From JAICSD01 sp035637115 (lineage in GTDB: Bacteria > Acidobacteriota > Vicinamibacteria > Vicinamibacterales > 2-12-FULL-66-21), in contig DASPXV010000059.1 of assembly GCA_035637115.1 (NCBI GenBank), positions 38,222 to 102,221 of the forward strand: a DNA stretch of 64,000 bases, written 5' to 3'. The notes beneath the pieces are model-generated. The model was not told the origin of the DNA. It saw only the letters and a program-made list of their open reading frames with translations, and ran no database searches. Below are positions 25,648 to 34,591 of this stretch, piece after piece. Positions within the stretch are counted from its first letter, which is position 1. Each line of letters begins with the position of its first letter. The position numbers and the translations under genes were made by a program.

Positions 25648-26409
25648 CTAGAGGGAACGAACATGGATGCCGGCGGCTTCGAGCCCGGCCCGGATCCGTT
25701 TCGTGAGCAGGGGCGCGCCAGGCGTGTCGCCGTGGACGCAAATCGTATCGATCTTCATCGGTATCTCGGCGCGCTCGATGGTGAGCACCACGCCGTCGCG
25801 GACCATGCGAACGGCACGGTCCACGACGACTGCGGCATCGTGCACCACTGCGCCGGGACGCGATCGCGGCGTCAACGATCCGTCAGGCTCGTACGCGCGA
25901 TCGGCGAATCCTTCCGATGCCGCGCGCAGTCCGGCCGCAAGGGCCGCATCGATCATTGGCGACTTCGGCAGGGCGAACATGATGAGCGCCGGATCGCAGG
26001 CTTTGATCGCTCGCGCGATCGCGTCGGCGAGGCGGCAATCCCGCGCGGCCATGTTGTACAGCGCGCCATGCGCCTTCACATGACGCATGGGTACCTGTTC
26101 CGCGCGTGCGATTGCCGAAAGCGCTCCGATTTGCGCGATGAGCGAATCCTCGATTTCCGACGGATCCACCGGGAACTCGCGGCGGCCGAAGCCCTGGAGA
26201 TCGGCGAAGCCAGGATGCGCGCCGACGGAGACGCCGTGCTGCTTCGCGAGCCGCACGGTACGCCGCATCACGGAAGGATCACCCGCGTGCGCGCCGCAGG
26301 CGATGTTCGCGGAGGTGATGTTCGGCATCACCTCCGCGTCGGCGCCCATCGTCCAGGCGCCGAACGATTCCCCCATGTCGCAGTTGATATCGACGGTCAG
26401 AACTTCCAT
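25648..26409 (-). CDS. pxpA: LamB/YcsF family 5-oxoprolinase subunit A
   Basis: 253 residues from MEVLTVDINCDMGESFG. Signature motifs: DINCDMGESFG, ANIACGAHAGDP, VGAHPGFADLQGFGRR, VKAHGALYN and ICVHGDTPGA. With PxpB and PxpC it opens 5-oxoproline (pyroglutamate) to glutamate; neither partner is in this window. The ATG lies inside the end of the TonB receptor gene (13-bp overlap), tying it to peptide uptake. Disposal of N-terminal pyroglutamate from imported peptides fits the context. Confidence 0.9.
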   Translation of the reverse strand: MEVLTVDINCDMGESFGAWTMGADAEVMPNITSANIACGAHAGDPSVMRRTVRLAKQHGVSVGAHPGFADLQGFGRREFPVDPSEIEDSLIAQIGALSAIARAEQVPMRHVKAHGALYNMAARDCRLADAIARAIKACDPALIMFALPKSPMIDAALAAGLRAASEGFADRAYEPDGSLTPRSRPGAVVHDAAVVVDRAVRMVRDGVVLTIERAEIPMKIDTICVHGDTPGAPLLTKRIRAGLEAAGIHVRSL

Positions 26410-29321
26410 CTCACCGCGAATTCCGCCTGACGCGACGGCGCGTTGATGTTGGCGAGCAGTGACTGGCTCTGGCCGAAGAGCGGACGCCCCTTCAAGTCGT
26501 TGGCGGCCGTGATGCTGCCGTTCGGCGTCGCGAAGTTCGCGCGGTTGAACACGTTGAACAGCTGCGCGATGAACTCGACCTGGTGACCGGCCGCGAGGCT
26601 GAAAAACTTCGAGAACCGCAGATCGACGTTCGCGAAGCCCGGGCAATCAACCTGCGTGACTGCGGTCAGGTTGCGCGAGGCGCGAATCGCATTGATCGTG
26701 TCCAGATTGAGGCCACGGCAGCCGGATCCCGGCAGCACGCCAGCCGGCAGATCCCCCGTGTAGCCATCGTTATTCAGATCGCCGAGCGCGCTCGACGGGC
26801 TGAATGGCAGGCTCGATCGGAAATCGCCGATCGCCGAGACCTGCGCTTGTCCCGGGAGCTGCACGATGCCGCTGACGACCAGCCGGTGGCGCCGGTCCGC
26901 CGTGCCGTACCGGTCCACGTTGTAATACCCGTAACGGTCCCCGAGGCTGTTCACGAAGTTCTGGTCCTTCGCATAGGACAGCGTATACGACGTCAGGAAC
27001 TGGTAGTGGTGAGACATGCGCTTCTCCACCTTGACCAGCAGTGCACGATACGTGTTGTCCGCAGTGGACTGCCAGAAACTCACGCGATTGAACTGCGGAT
27101 ACAACTTCACGCGCGTGGTCTGATTCGGGATGTTCGGGTCGACCGTGTCGCGATCGGAATAGCGGTTGATGAACGACCAGTCGGCGGTGACGGCGAACTG
27201 GCGCATGACGATGCGGTTCACTCCAACATTGAACTGGTGGGCGTAGGGATTGACCGTGGCATTCGACATCACGCTGATGTTCGGTGGGGCGGTGGAGACG
27301 AACTGGCTCCGCGAGGCCCCCTGATAAGGATCGGGAAAGCTCGGACGGTTGATCGTAACCGCCTGCGCCTGCGGCCACGTCAGCTCGCCGAAGTTCTGCA
27401 GCGTCCGCATGTTGTCGTAGAACATGCCGTAGCCGGCGTGGATGTTCATCACGCCGTTGCGCTGCGGGTCCCACGCGACACCGACGCGAGGGCCGAAGTT
27501 ATTGAAATCGCCGCGGCCTGACTTCGGCTGCGCGATGACCGAAGGATCGACCGGGAACGTGCCGTTGCGTCCGAGCTTGTCCTGGATCTTGCCGAGAAGA
27601 CCGGGGATGTCCTCGTTGAACGATCCCTTCTGCAGGTCGTATCGCAGTCCGAGATTGAACGTGAGGCCGTCGCGCGCCTTCCAGTCGTCCTGGAGGTAGG
27701 TCGCAAACGTGTGCGTCGGAATGTCCGCGTAGGTTGGCAGTGATTCGCTGTAGTTCGTCGGCCAGGTCGACGTATCGTTCGCGTTGTACACGGCGTCCTT
27801 CGGGAACGTCCAGCTCCCGAACGGAGAGTTCGTCAGGTCTCCCTGGAACGGGATGTAGCTGTAATCCATGCCGATCTTCCACTGGTGGGAGCCGCCCCAT
27901 CCCTGCATGAGATGCGAGAGGTCATCCTTGATCTGGTATCGGTGCTCCGGTCCCATCTGGGCGTTGCCGCAGCCGCCGATGATGACGGCGGGATAGCTGA
28001 ACACCGGTGTGCACAGCTTGATGCGTTCGGTGAAATCGCCAGGCTCCCAGTCGCCGTGGCTATAGGGCGGCGCCACCTGGTATTTGGAGTAGGCGTACTG
28101 GAACCTGACGTCGTTCAGCGAGCGCGGACCGATGATCCATGTATGGCTGCCCACGGCGGACTGTCGCGGCACGCCGAAATCGAAGCTCGCGCTCGGCGTC
28201 GTCCGGCCGCCCGTCGTGATGATGGGACGGTACTCGTCTTCGGCGCCAAAGCGGAAGAAGACGCTCTGGCTCGCCGAAAGCTGGTGATCGATCTTGGTGT
28301 TATAGGTCCAGCGCGTCTGCTTGCTGGGGAACACGCCCTGGTACTGCGGCCAGATGCCGTTAGTATTGATCGTGAAGTTCTGCTGCTCTTTGGTTCCCTC
28401 GTACGCGAAAAAGAAGTGCGTCTTGTTCTGCACGATCGGGCCGCCGACAGTGCCGCCGTACTGATAGCGGTGATACTTCGGTTCGTTCGTTCCCTCGGGC
28501 ACCTTCTGGGCGGCATCGAGCTGCTTCTGCGGATATTCCTCGGCGGTGATGCGCGAATCGCGCACGAACATCAGTCCCGATCCGTGTATCTGGTTCGTGC
28601 CGGACTTCGTCACGACGGTAAGGAGGCCGCCCGTTGCCAGGCCGTACTCGGCCTTGTAGTTCGATGTGGAGACCTTGAACTCCTGGATCGCGTCCATCGC
28701 GAAGTTCTGCCGCGGTTCTCCCATCTCGGCCCACGTGTTGTTCACGCCGTCCACGACGAAGCCGTTCGAATACTCGCGCGTGCCGCCGCCGATGTTGACG
28801 TTGCCGCGGTAGAAGAATCCGCGAATGTTGTCCTGTGATGTCCCCGGCGTCAGCATCGCCAGGTCGATCCACCGCCGTGAGGCAACAGGCAAATCCTGGA
28901 TCTGTATCGTCGAAACCGACGTGGATACGTCCGACTTCGTCGTATCGACGATCGGCGATTCGGCGGTGACCGTGAGCTCTTCGGAGACCGCCGCGGGCTT
29001 GAGCGTGAAATTGATGACGGCGTCCTGGTCGATGACGAGCACGATCTCCGGACGCTTTTCGGTGCTGAATCCCTGCATCTCCGCGGTCACGGAATAGGAT
29101 CCGGGCGGCAGGGCCGGCACTCGATACTCACCGGCCGCCTCTGTCACCGCCGACCTGGTCAGGCCGGTGGCAAGATTTCTGGCCGTGACAATTGCCCCGG
29201 GCAACACGCCACCGGACTGATCTTTCAGGGTTCCGGAGATCTGGGCGTTTTGCGCGAACGCGGGCGCCGCAAACAGCACGCCGGCGATCGTGAAGGCGAG
29301 AGACAGGATTCGCATCCGCAT
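26397..29321 (-). CDS. Oar-like TonB-dependent outer-membrane receptor
   Basis: 974 residues. Signal peptide LSLAFTIAGVLFAAPAFAQ; carboxypeptidase-regulatory-like domain about 25-110 (ISGTLKDQSGGVLPGAIVTA, GEYRVPALPPGSYSVTAEMQ); plug about 120-230 (LTVTAESPIVDTTKSDVSTS); then a long aromatic-rich beta barrel ending in an aromatic residue (AVRWKF). Acidobacteria carry many such receptors, presumably for large or peptide substrates. AGGAG 6 nt before the ATG supports this start. First gene of the peptide-scavenging block; promoter candidate at 29354-29382. Confidence 0.9.
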   Translation of the reverse strand: MRMRILSLAFTIAGVLFAAPAFAQNAQISGTLKDQSGGVLPGAIVTARNLATGLTRSAVTEAAGEYRVPALPPGSYSVTAEMQGFSTEKRPEIVLVIDQDAVINFTLKPAAVSEELTVTAESPIVDTTKSDVSTSVSTIQIQDLPVASRRWIDLAMLTPGTSQDNIRGFFYRGNVNIGGGTREYSNGFVVDGVNNTWAEMGEPRQNFAMDAIQEFKVSTSNYKAEYGLATGGLLTVVTKSGTNQIHGSGLMFVRDSRITAEEYPQKQLDAAQKVPEGTNEPKYHRYQYGGTVGGPIVQNKTHFFFAYEGTKEQQNFTINTNGIWPQYQGVFPSKQTRWTYNTKIDHQLSASQSVFFRFGAEDEYRPIITTGGRTTPSASFDFGVPRQSAVGSHTWIIGPRSLNDVRFQYAYSKYQVAPPYSHGDWEPGDFTERIKLCTPVFSYPAVIIGGCGNAQMGPEHRYQIKDDLSHLMQGWGGSHQWKIGMDYSYIPFQGDLTNSPFGSWTFPKDAVYNANDTSTWPTNYSESLPTYADIPTHTFATYLQDDWKARDGLTFNLGLRYDLQKGSFNEDIPGLLGKIQDKLGRNGTFPVDPSVIAQPKSGRGDFNNFGPRVGVAWDPQRNGVMNIHAGYGMFYDNMRTLQNFGELTWPQAQAVTINRPSFPDPYQGASRSQFVSTAPPNISVMSNATVNPYAHQFNVGVNRIVMRQFAVTADWSFINRYSDRDTVDPNIPNQTTRVKLYPQFNRVSFWQSTADNTYRALLVKVEKRMSHHYQFLTSYTLSYAKDQNFVNSLGDRYGYYNVDRYGTADRRHRLVVSGIVQLPGQAQVSAIGDFRSSLPFSPSSALGDLNNDGYTGDLPAGVLPGSGCRGLNLDTINAIRASRNLTAVTQVDCPGFANVDLRFSKFFSLAAGHQVEFIAQLFNVFNRANFATPNGSITAANDLKGRPLFGQSQSLLANINAPSRQAEFAVRWKF

Positions 29322-29353
29322 GACAAGCTCCTCCCCACTGCAGTTGTGGGGCG

Positions 29354-29382
29354 AGAGTAATGAGCGGGTGCGCCGGTGTCAA
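29354..29382 (-). promoter_or_regulatory. Sigma-70-type promoter for the receptor/pxpA/M14/MFS operon
   Basis: Minus strand: perfect TTGACA (29382-29377), 17 bp, then TACTCT (29359-29354), followed by a short leader containing AGGAG and the receptor ATG at 29321. The -35 is perfect, the -10 weak. Confidence 0.5.
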
Positions 29383-29388
29383 CCAGCT

Positions 29389-30840
29389 TTACATGCGCAG
29401 CACGGCGGCAATAATGACGATGCCGTCGAAAAACGTGCCGAGACGCAGGTTCTCGTTCTCCTCGTGCTGGTTGTTATCGAAATTGACGATCGGCACGATG
29501 AGCGCCGGAAATCCGAGCGCCTCGATGAACGGCGCGATAGGAACGGTACCGCCGAGCGTCCGCAGCTGCACTGGAGGCGCGCCGAACGTCTGCGTCACAG
29601 AAGCGACCAGCGCACGCGCCCGTGGATCGGATGTAGACGTGCGGAACGCGTTGATCAGCGGGCCGTCGATCGCGAACCGCGCGATCTTCGTATAACGCGC
29701 GCGAGTCGCATCGTCGGGATCGGCATCAACGAGGTGATATCCCTGCTTCTGGATATGTGCGCGCAGCTTGGCAACGAGGTCTGTCGCGGGTGTCTCCTTT
29801 ACGAGCCTCAGATCCAGTGCCGCCGTCGCGCGATCGGGCACGATCGTCCTCGCGCCCGCGCCGACGAACGAGCTCGCCAGCCCGCGGATGTTCAAGGTCG
29901 GATACTGCATTGCGTCCTGCAGCTTCGGGTACGCCTTCTCCGGCGCCGCGACACCGAACGTGCGCAGCATCCGCTCTGAATCGTCCGGAACGGCATCGAG
30001 CATCGCGCGCTCGTCCGCGGTCAGCGGAACAACGGCGTCGTTATAGCCCGCCACCAGCACGCGGCCGTCGTCATCCTTCATCGACCCGAGGAGCGACGCG
30101 AGACGCATCGCCGGGTTCGGCATCCAGTTCCCGTAGTTGCCGCTGTGGACGCCGCTCTTCGGCCCGTAGACGGTGAGATCCACCGTCGCGATACCGCGCG
30201 CGCCGTAGACGACCGTCGGCCGGCCGCTCGAGTGCGCGGGACCATCAAGAATCACCATCAGATCGGCGCGCAGCTTGTCGCGGTAGCGCGCGATCGCCGG
30301 CACGAGGCTCGGCGAACTCGCTTCTTCCTCGCCGTCGAGGATGACGTGAATGTTCGACGTCAGCTCCAGATTGGATCGCTTCAGCGCGTCGATCGCCGCC
30401 ATGAGCGCAACGATCGGCCCCTTATCGTCCGATGCGGATCGCGCGTAGATGCGAGCGTCCGCGCCTTCACCACGGATGACGGGCTCGAACGGATCGGTCT
30501 GGTTCCACTTCTTTGGATCGACCGGCTGGCCGTCATAGTGGCAATAGAACAGGATCGTGCGCGGCTTCTGCGCGTCGATCGCGCCATAGACCAGCGGGTT
30601 CCCCTCGGTCTCCAGCAATTCCGTCTTGAACTCACGCCCGGCCAGCATCCGCTGCAGGTGCTCCGCGTTGCGCCTGATGTTCGGCCGGTCCGCCGCTACG
30701 TTCGGAATGGCCAGCAGCGCCATCAGCTCGTCGACAATGGCCTTCTGGTGCTGCGCGACGTCGCTGCTGACCCGCTGCCGCAGGTCGTTCGCCTGCCCGA
30801 TCAGAGCGGCGAACAGAACCGGAACAAGAACCCTGAACAT
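29389..30840 (-). CDS. Secreted M20-family dipeptidase
   Basis: 483 residues with a short signal peptide. Metal-site motifs: CHYDGQPVDP (His and Asp), YARSASDDKGP (bridging Asp), LDGEEEASS (catalytic Glu and ligand Glu), ILDGP, and QHEENENLRL (last His). Dimerisation/lid domain about 205-360. It hydrolyses dipeptides with two zinc ions. It follows the second TonB receptor by 15 bp on the same strand, so uptake and hydrolysis of small peptides are probably linked. Confidence 0.88.
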   Translation of the reverse strand: MFRVLVPVLFAALIGQANDLRQRVSSDVAQHQKAIVDELMALLAIPNVAADRPNIRRNAEHLQRMLAGREFKTELLETEGNPLVYGAIDAQKPRTILFYCHYDGQPVDPKKWNQTDPFEPVIRGEGADARIYARSASDDKGPIVALMAAIDALKRSNLELTSNIHVILDGEEEASSPSLVPAIARYRDKLRADLMVILDGPAHSSGRPTVVYGARGIATVDLTVYGPKSGVHSGNYGNWMPNPAMRLASLLGSMKDDDGRVLVAGYNDAVVPLTADERAMLDAVPDDSERMLRTFGVAAPEKAYPKLQDAMQYPTLNIRGLASSFVGAGARTIVPDRATAALDLRLVKETPATDLVAKLRAHIQKQGYHLVDADPDDATRARYTKIARFAIDGPLINAFRTSTSDPRARALVASVTQTFGAPPVQLRTLGGTVPIAPFIEALGFPALIVPIVNFDNNQHEENENLRLGTFFDGIVIIAAVLRM

Positions 30841-30855
30841 GAGACCCTCAGAACT

Positions 30856-33066
30856 TCAGAACTCGATGAGAATGCCCACCGACGGAACGATCGGCAGCAT
30901 CGAGTCGAACGGCCGCGACACAGATCGCGACGACACGTTGATCACCGGTGGATCGAACCGCACGTTGGCGCGATTCAGCACGTTGATCACTTCGGCAAAA
31001 AGGGTGAGCCGCCGTCTCGACCAGTCGAATGCCCGGTTCGCGCGGAGATCCAGGCGCGCGTAAACCGGCAGCCTCGCGCCGTTTCGTACATCGCTCAACT
31101 GGTACACGTCCGTACCGGATTCCTTGGCATAGTAGCCGGGAATCGGGAAGTTGCTGCCGACGCGCAGCTTCGTGACAAAGCTGACGCGATCGGAGTGCCG
31201 GTACATGGCGTACGCGTTCAGTGTGTGGCGCTGATCGTTGTCCCCCCAGAACGATTCGTGCGAGACAACGTCCATGTCGCGGTTACGGCTATACGCGTAA
31301 GAGAACCAGCCGGAAATCCCCGCACGGGCGACCGTGCGCTGCACCATCAGCTCGACGCCGCGCGCGAAACCGTCAAGCCGGTTCTCGTACTTGGAGCTCG
31401 CGAGACGGCGGACGACGCGGCCGTTTACGACCCGCGTTTCATTGCCGAACTGCCTCAGCATCTGATCCTCTTCGCGGTCATACACTGTTGCGGTGAGTCG
31501 TAGAGAACGCGAAAGCCGCTGCTCGACGCCGATGTCGAACTGTGAGGCGCGTTCCGGAACGAGCCCGACGCCGCCCGACGCGCCGAGCACCTTGTCGAAG
31601 TCCGCGAACTGCTGATACTGTCCGGCGGCGCCGCGAATCTTGAATCCTTCGAACGCACGCCACTCCGCCTGGATCCACGGCGACGTCGTGGACTGCCGCG
31701 TCAGGTTCCAGTGATCCGCGCGCAGACCGGGCGCGATCGTGAGCGTTGAGCGTGGAGACCACTTCAGCAGGGCGTAACCGCCGGTCGCCGCTCCATTCGC
31801 GCTGTAGTCGTCGAGCTGCGCAAGCGTGAGGCGGTTGGACGCGAGGCGGCGTCTCACTCGCCGGTCGTCGCGACGCTCCGCCTCGCCACCGGCGTCCAAC
31901 TCCAGCGCCGGGCTGACGACGAACCTCGCATCCGCGCGATACGCGAGCTGACGATCTTTGCCGTTGTCGAGCTCGACGTCGGCCTGGTTCTCGTTCCTGA
32001 AATGGTTTTCGGCCGCGAGTACGCGCTGCGTGAGAATCACGCGCGGCCGCGCGATGCGCCACGACGCAACGCCGACGACGGCCGCGTTCGTCGCATCGTA
32101 GACGTCGTCGATGTCGTGCTCCCCCGGCTCGTTCTGAAAACGTGAGTGCCCGGAGAGCAGCGTGACGTCGACGTGCTGCGACGGCGACACGTCGTACGCG
32201 AGCCGTGCCTGCGCATCCGCGAAGCCAAAGCTGACCCCGTGTTCCGTGAGATGACGAACCAGGTGATCGATGTACGACTGCCGTCCCGACACGAGCCAGG
32301 AGCCGCGGCGGTTCCGTCCGAACGGTCCTTCCGCGACAGCGGAGGCGCTCGTTCCGCTGACCGCGACGCGAAAGATGCGACGGTCCCGCGCCCCTTCGCG
32401 CAACCGGAAGTCCACCTCCGCCCCTGTATGTCCGCCATAACGCTGCGGATAGCCGCCGTTGAGCAGCGTCACGTCGTCCAGCACATCGCTGTTGATCATG
32501 GCGACGGAACCCGTCGGCCCGCGGTCCTCCACGCCGCGGACGGTGTGCAGCAGGTAGGGCGTGGCGAAGCCGTCGACGGTGAACGTGAGATGGCGGAAGT
32601 CGCTGCCGCGCACGGTGAACTCACTGCGAAGATCGTCGCCGGTCGCGACGCCGGGGAGCACCTGCACCGCGCGAAGGGGATCGTCGGCAAGCACGCCGCG
32701 CAGGTTCAGGAGCTCAGCGCTGCCAAGGACGGATGCGGACGGAACGGGATCGGGCGGTGATCGGAACGTATCCCCTCTGACCGTCACGGACTCGCTGTAG
32801 GCGGTCGTCCCCTCGCTCAATCGCACCACGACGGACGTGTTGTCCCGCGCGACCACTACTTGGGCTCTGAACACGGCGTAGCCGACGACAGAGACGTAGA
32901 GGCGGTGGACGCCTGGCGCGAGTCCCTCGATGCGCCAGGCACCGTCCGCGCCGGTCAGCACCGCCTGCCCGGTGTCTTCGATGACCACGCGGACACGTTC
33001 CAGCGGTGCCCCTGTCCGCGCATCGACCACCTGCCCGGCGAGAGGGGTCAAACCGGGGTCAGACAC
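30856..33066 (-). CDS. TonB-dependent receptor with carboxypeptidase-regulatory domain (start unclear)
   Basis: At least 736 residues: regulatory-like domain (LAGQVVDARTGAPLERVRVV), plug (SVTVRGDTFRS, FTVRGSDFRHLTFTVDGFAT) and barrel ending in GILIEF. The first usable start, GTG at 33066, gives no signal peptide. The same frame stays open upstream to a TGA at 33246-33244 and there encodes a clear signal peptide, HFWFLALFLASPAWGQ, but without ATG, GTG or TTG; CTG at 33171 is the nearest candidate. Between the signal and the domain lies a tandem GGGGTCAAACC repeat read in frame. The true start is thus probably non-canonical or has been lost. Confidence 0.78.
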   Translation of the reverse strand: MSDPGLTPLAGQVVDARTGAPLERVRVVIEDTGQAVLTGADGAWRIEGLAPGVHRLYVSVVGYAVFRAQVVVARDNTSVVVRLSEGTTAYSESVTVRGDTFRSPPDPVPSASVLGSAELLNLRGVLADDPLRAVQVLPGVATGDDLRSEFTVRGSDFRHLTFTVDGFATPYLLHTVRGVEDRGPTGSVAMINSDVLDDVTLLNGGYPQRYGGHTGAEVDFRLREGARDRRIFRVAVSGTSASAVAEGPFGRNRRGSWLVSGRQSYIDHLVRHLTEHGVSFGFADAQARLAYDVSPSQHVDVTLLSGHSRFQNEPGEHDIDDVYDATNAAVVGVASWRIARPRVILTQRVLAAENHFRNENQADVELDNGKDRQLAYRADARFVVSPALELDAGGEAERRDDRRVRRRLASNRLTLAQLDDYSANGAATGGYALLKWSPRSTLTIAPGLRADHWNLTRQSTTSPWIQAEWRAFEGFKIRGAAGQYQQFADFDKVLGASGGVGLVPERASQFDIGVEQRLSRSLRLTATVYDREEDQMLRQFGNETRVVNGRVVRRLASSKYENRLDGFARGVELMVQRTVARAGISGWFSYAYSRNRDMDVVSHESFWGDNDQRHTLNAYAMYRHSDRVSFVTKLRVGSNFPIPGYYAKESGTDVYQLSDVRNGARLPVYARLDLRANRAFDWSRRRLTLFAEVINVLNRANVRFDPPVINVSSRSVSRPFDSMLPIVPSVGILIEF

Positions 33067-33122
33067 GGGTCTGACTCCGGTTTGAGCCCGGTCTGACCCC
33101 GGTTTGACCCCGGTTTGACCCC
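33044..33122. repeat. Tandem 11-bp GGGGTCAAACC/GGGGTCAGACC repeat
   Basis: About seven units of 11 bp with few changes, some inverted (ACGGGTCTGACTCC), at the 5' end of a TonB-receptor frame. On the minus strand they encode GQTGVKPGSDRAQTGVRP. The words resemble an interspersed repeat family found between genes in several GC-rich bacteria (from memory). Confidence 0.75.
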
Positions 33123-33274
33123 ACGCCGGGGACGCGAGGAAAAGCGCGAGAAACCAAAAGTGTGATCGCAGCGGCGATTTTTGTCGCTGGGCTGAGCGCG
33201 AGATCCGCCGAAATGCCAGGAAAAACAGCGGTACGTCCCTTGCTCAATAGGGTGGTGCAGACGGTCTGTATATT

Positions 33275-33357
33275 TACGGCAGGGAGCCGTGAGTTGCTGG
33301 GGAGCCGGGCCGGCTGCAAATCCTAAGGGCACCGTTGAAAAGCGGTGCCCTTTTTTT
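33275..33357 (+). ncRNA. Possible small structured RNA ending at a rho-independent terminator
   Basis: The plus strand of this non-coding spacer holds successive stems: ACGGC-AGGGA-GCCGT (33275-33289), then TTGC...AGCCG-GGC-CGGCT-GCAA (about 33294-33320) with a TGGGG bulge, then the terminator hairpin. No open frame uses this strand. TATATT (33269-33274) could be a -10 but would start inside the first stem. Known riboswitch cores were not recognised. The RNA would run toward the 3' end of the DGQHR gene. Confidence 0.35.
33327..33357 (+). terminator. Strong intrinsic terminator (plus strand)
   Basis: GGGCACCG (33327-33334), 8-nt loop, CGGTGCCC (33343-33350), then seven T residues. It is oriented for a plus-strand transcript, but no plus-strand gene precedes it; on the minus strand the stem is not followed by a U run. 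Confidence 0.85.
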
Positions 33358-33419
33358 ATCCGGAGGAATATCGCGCCTCGGCAGCTCCGCAGACCTGTCG
33401 CGCTTCCCCCGGATAAACT

Positions 33420-34556
33420 TTAGACCGACGCGCCCTCCGGGTACTGCAGCGCGAGCCGCAGTTCCTTCGAGAGCGAATCCACCGTCGTCCCGGCGCGCTT
33501 CCAGGCCCCTTCGGTCTCGAACCGCAGATCGCCGATGCGGCGGCCCCACGGGCTGATGACGCGGCCGATAGCGCGGAAATCCGTGCGGTCCGCGTGCTCC
33601 TGATCCAGCCGCCGGACGACGTCGGGGGCGACGCGGATGAAGGCGCGGAGCGCTGACGCGCTCTTGATGCTGTACTTCCGGCCGTTCCATGCCGCGCCGA
33701 ACACCTGGGCGACCTGCTTGAGGTAGTTCACGAAGAACTTCTTCGACTCTTCGCGGAACTCCTCCGCCTTGCGACCAGCGCCGAACGCTTCGGTGGCAAA
33801 GAGCTTCTTCAGCTCCTGCGCGAGCGGTGCCTGCGCGACGCGGCCGCCGCCGACGCCGAGCAGCTTGATCTCGCCATAGAGCGGTGAATCCTCGCGATCG
33901 TTGAGCGCGCGGACGACGTCGTGCGCCGCCGCGAGGTTCTCGTCGCGATAGAGCTGGCGACCGGACAGCGACACGAGATGCGACGCGTTCAGCCGCGTGT
34001 GCTTCGCGTTGATCGTCACGAACATCTGGACCACGTGATCTTCGGGGAGCCGATCGAAAATGATCGCGGGAACGGTGAAGCTTTCCTCGCCGAACCGGTC
34101 GATGTCCGCGTGGAGCGCGAGCAGCCGGTGCTGGCCGTCGATCGCGCGGAGGATGCCTTCGCGCTCGGGCACCTTCAGCGTGCCGAGCGGAGATCCGTTC
34201 TCGACAGGCTCGAATTTCAGCGCCTCGTCGCACGAGATGATGACGGCGCCGGCGATAGACGGGAGGTCGCGCGCCTGCCGGCACTGCTCGTAGTACTGGA
34301 CCAGTTCGTCGATCTTCTTGCGGATGATCGCCCGCTGGTAGGCCTTCTCACTCGACGCGATACGCCGTTCGAGCAGGTCCCAGTTCACCTTCGACGGGGC
34401 GCTGCTCTTTTTGCGGCCGCCGCGCACGGGCTGCGCCTGTTCGCCGTAATCGAGCACCTCGAACCGGACGAGCTTGTCGATGTCGTTGGCAGAGAGAGAC
34501 GCCTGGTAGAACTGCACCCCGAACTGCTGCATCCGGATGGCGGCGACGCTGATCAA
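33420..34556 (-). CDS. DGQHR-domain protein (DndB-like)
   Basis: 378 residues. The DGQHR signature is at 140-144 (AIDGQHRLLAL), with MFVTINAKHTRLNASH downstream as in DndB-type proteins. DndB regulates phosphorothioate DNA modification in dnd systems and DGQHR proteins also occur alone in defence or mobile loci. No dndA/C/D/E, restriction or phage gene is near it here, so it is an orphan. A basic patch (RGGRKKSSAPSK, about 45-57) suggests nucleic-acid contact. The cellular role is unknown. Confidence 0.8.
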   Translation of the reverse strand: MISVAAIRMQQFGVQFYQASLSANDIDKLVRFEVLDYGEQAQPVRGGRKKSSAPSKVNWDLLERRIASSEKAYQRAIIRKKIDELVQYYEQCRQARDLPSIAGAVIISCDEALKFEPVENGSPLGTLKVPEREGILRAIDGQHRLLALHADIDRFGEESFTVPAIIFDRLPEDHVVQMFVTINAKHTRLNASHLVSLSGRQLYRDENLAAAHDVVRALNDREDSPLYGEIKLLGVGGGRVAQAPLAQELKKLFATEAFGAGRKAEEFREESKKFFVNYLKQVAQVFGAAWNGRKYSIKSASALRAFIRVAPDVVRRLDQEHADRTDFRAIGRVISPWGRRIGDLRFETEGAWKRAGTTVDSLSKELRLALQYPEGASV

Positions 34557-34591
34557 TGGGCCTCCAGTAGCATGTTTATATTGTGTCGGCG

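Noticed and set aside
33230..33357. tRNA, SRP RNA, 6S or a known riboswitch
   Set aside because: No T-loop GTTCGAATC, no SRP tetraloop core, and no known aptamer pattern; kept only as an unassigned structured RNA.
33420..34556. Complete dnd phosphorothioation locus
   Set aside because: Only the DndB-like DGQHR gene is present; flanking genes are an acyltransferase and a TonB receptor.
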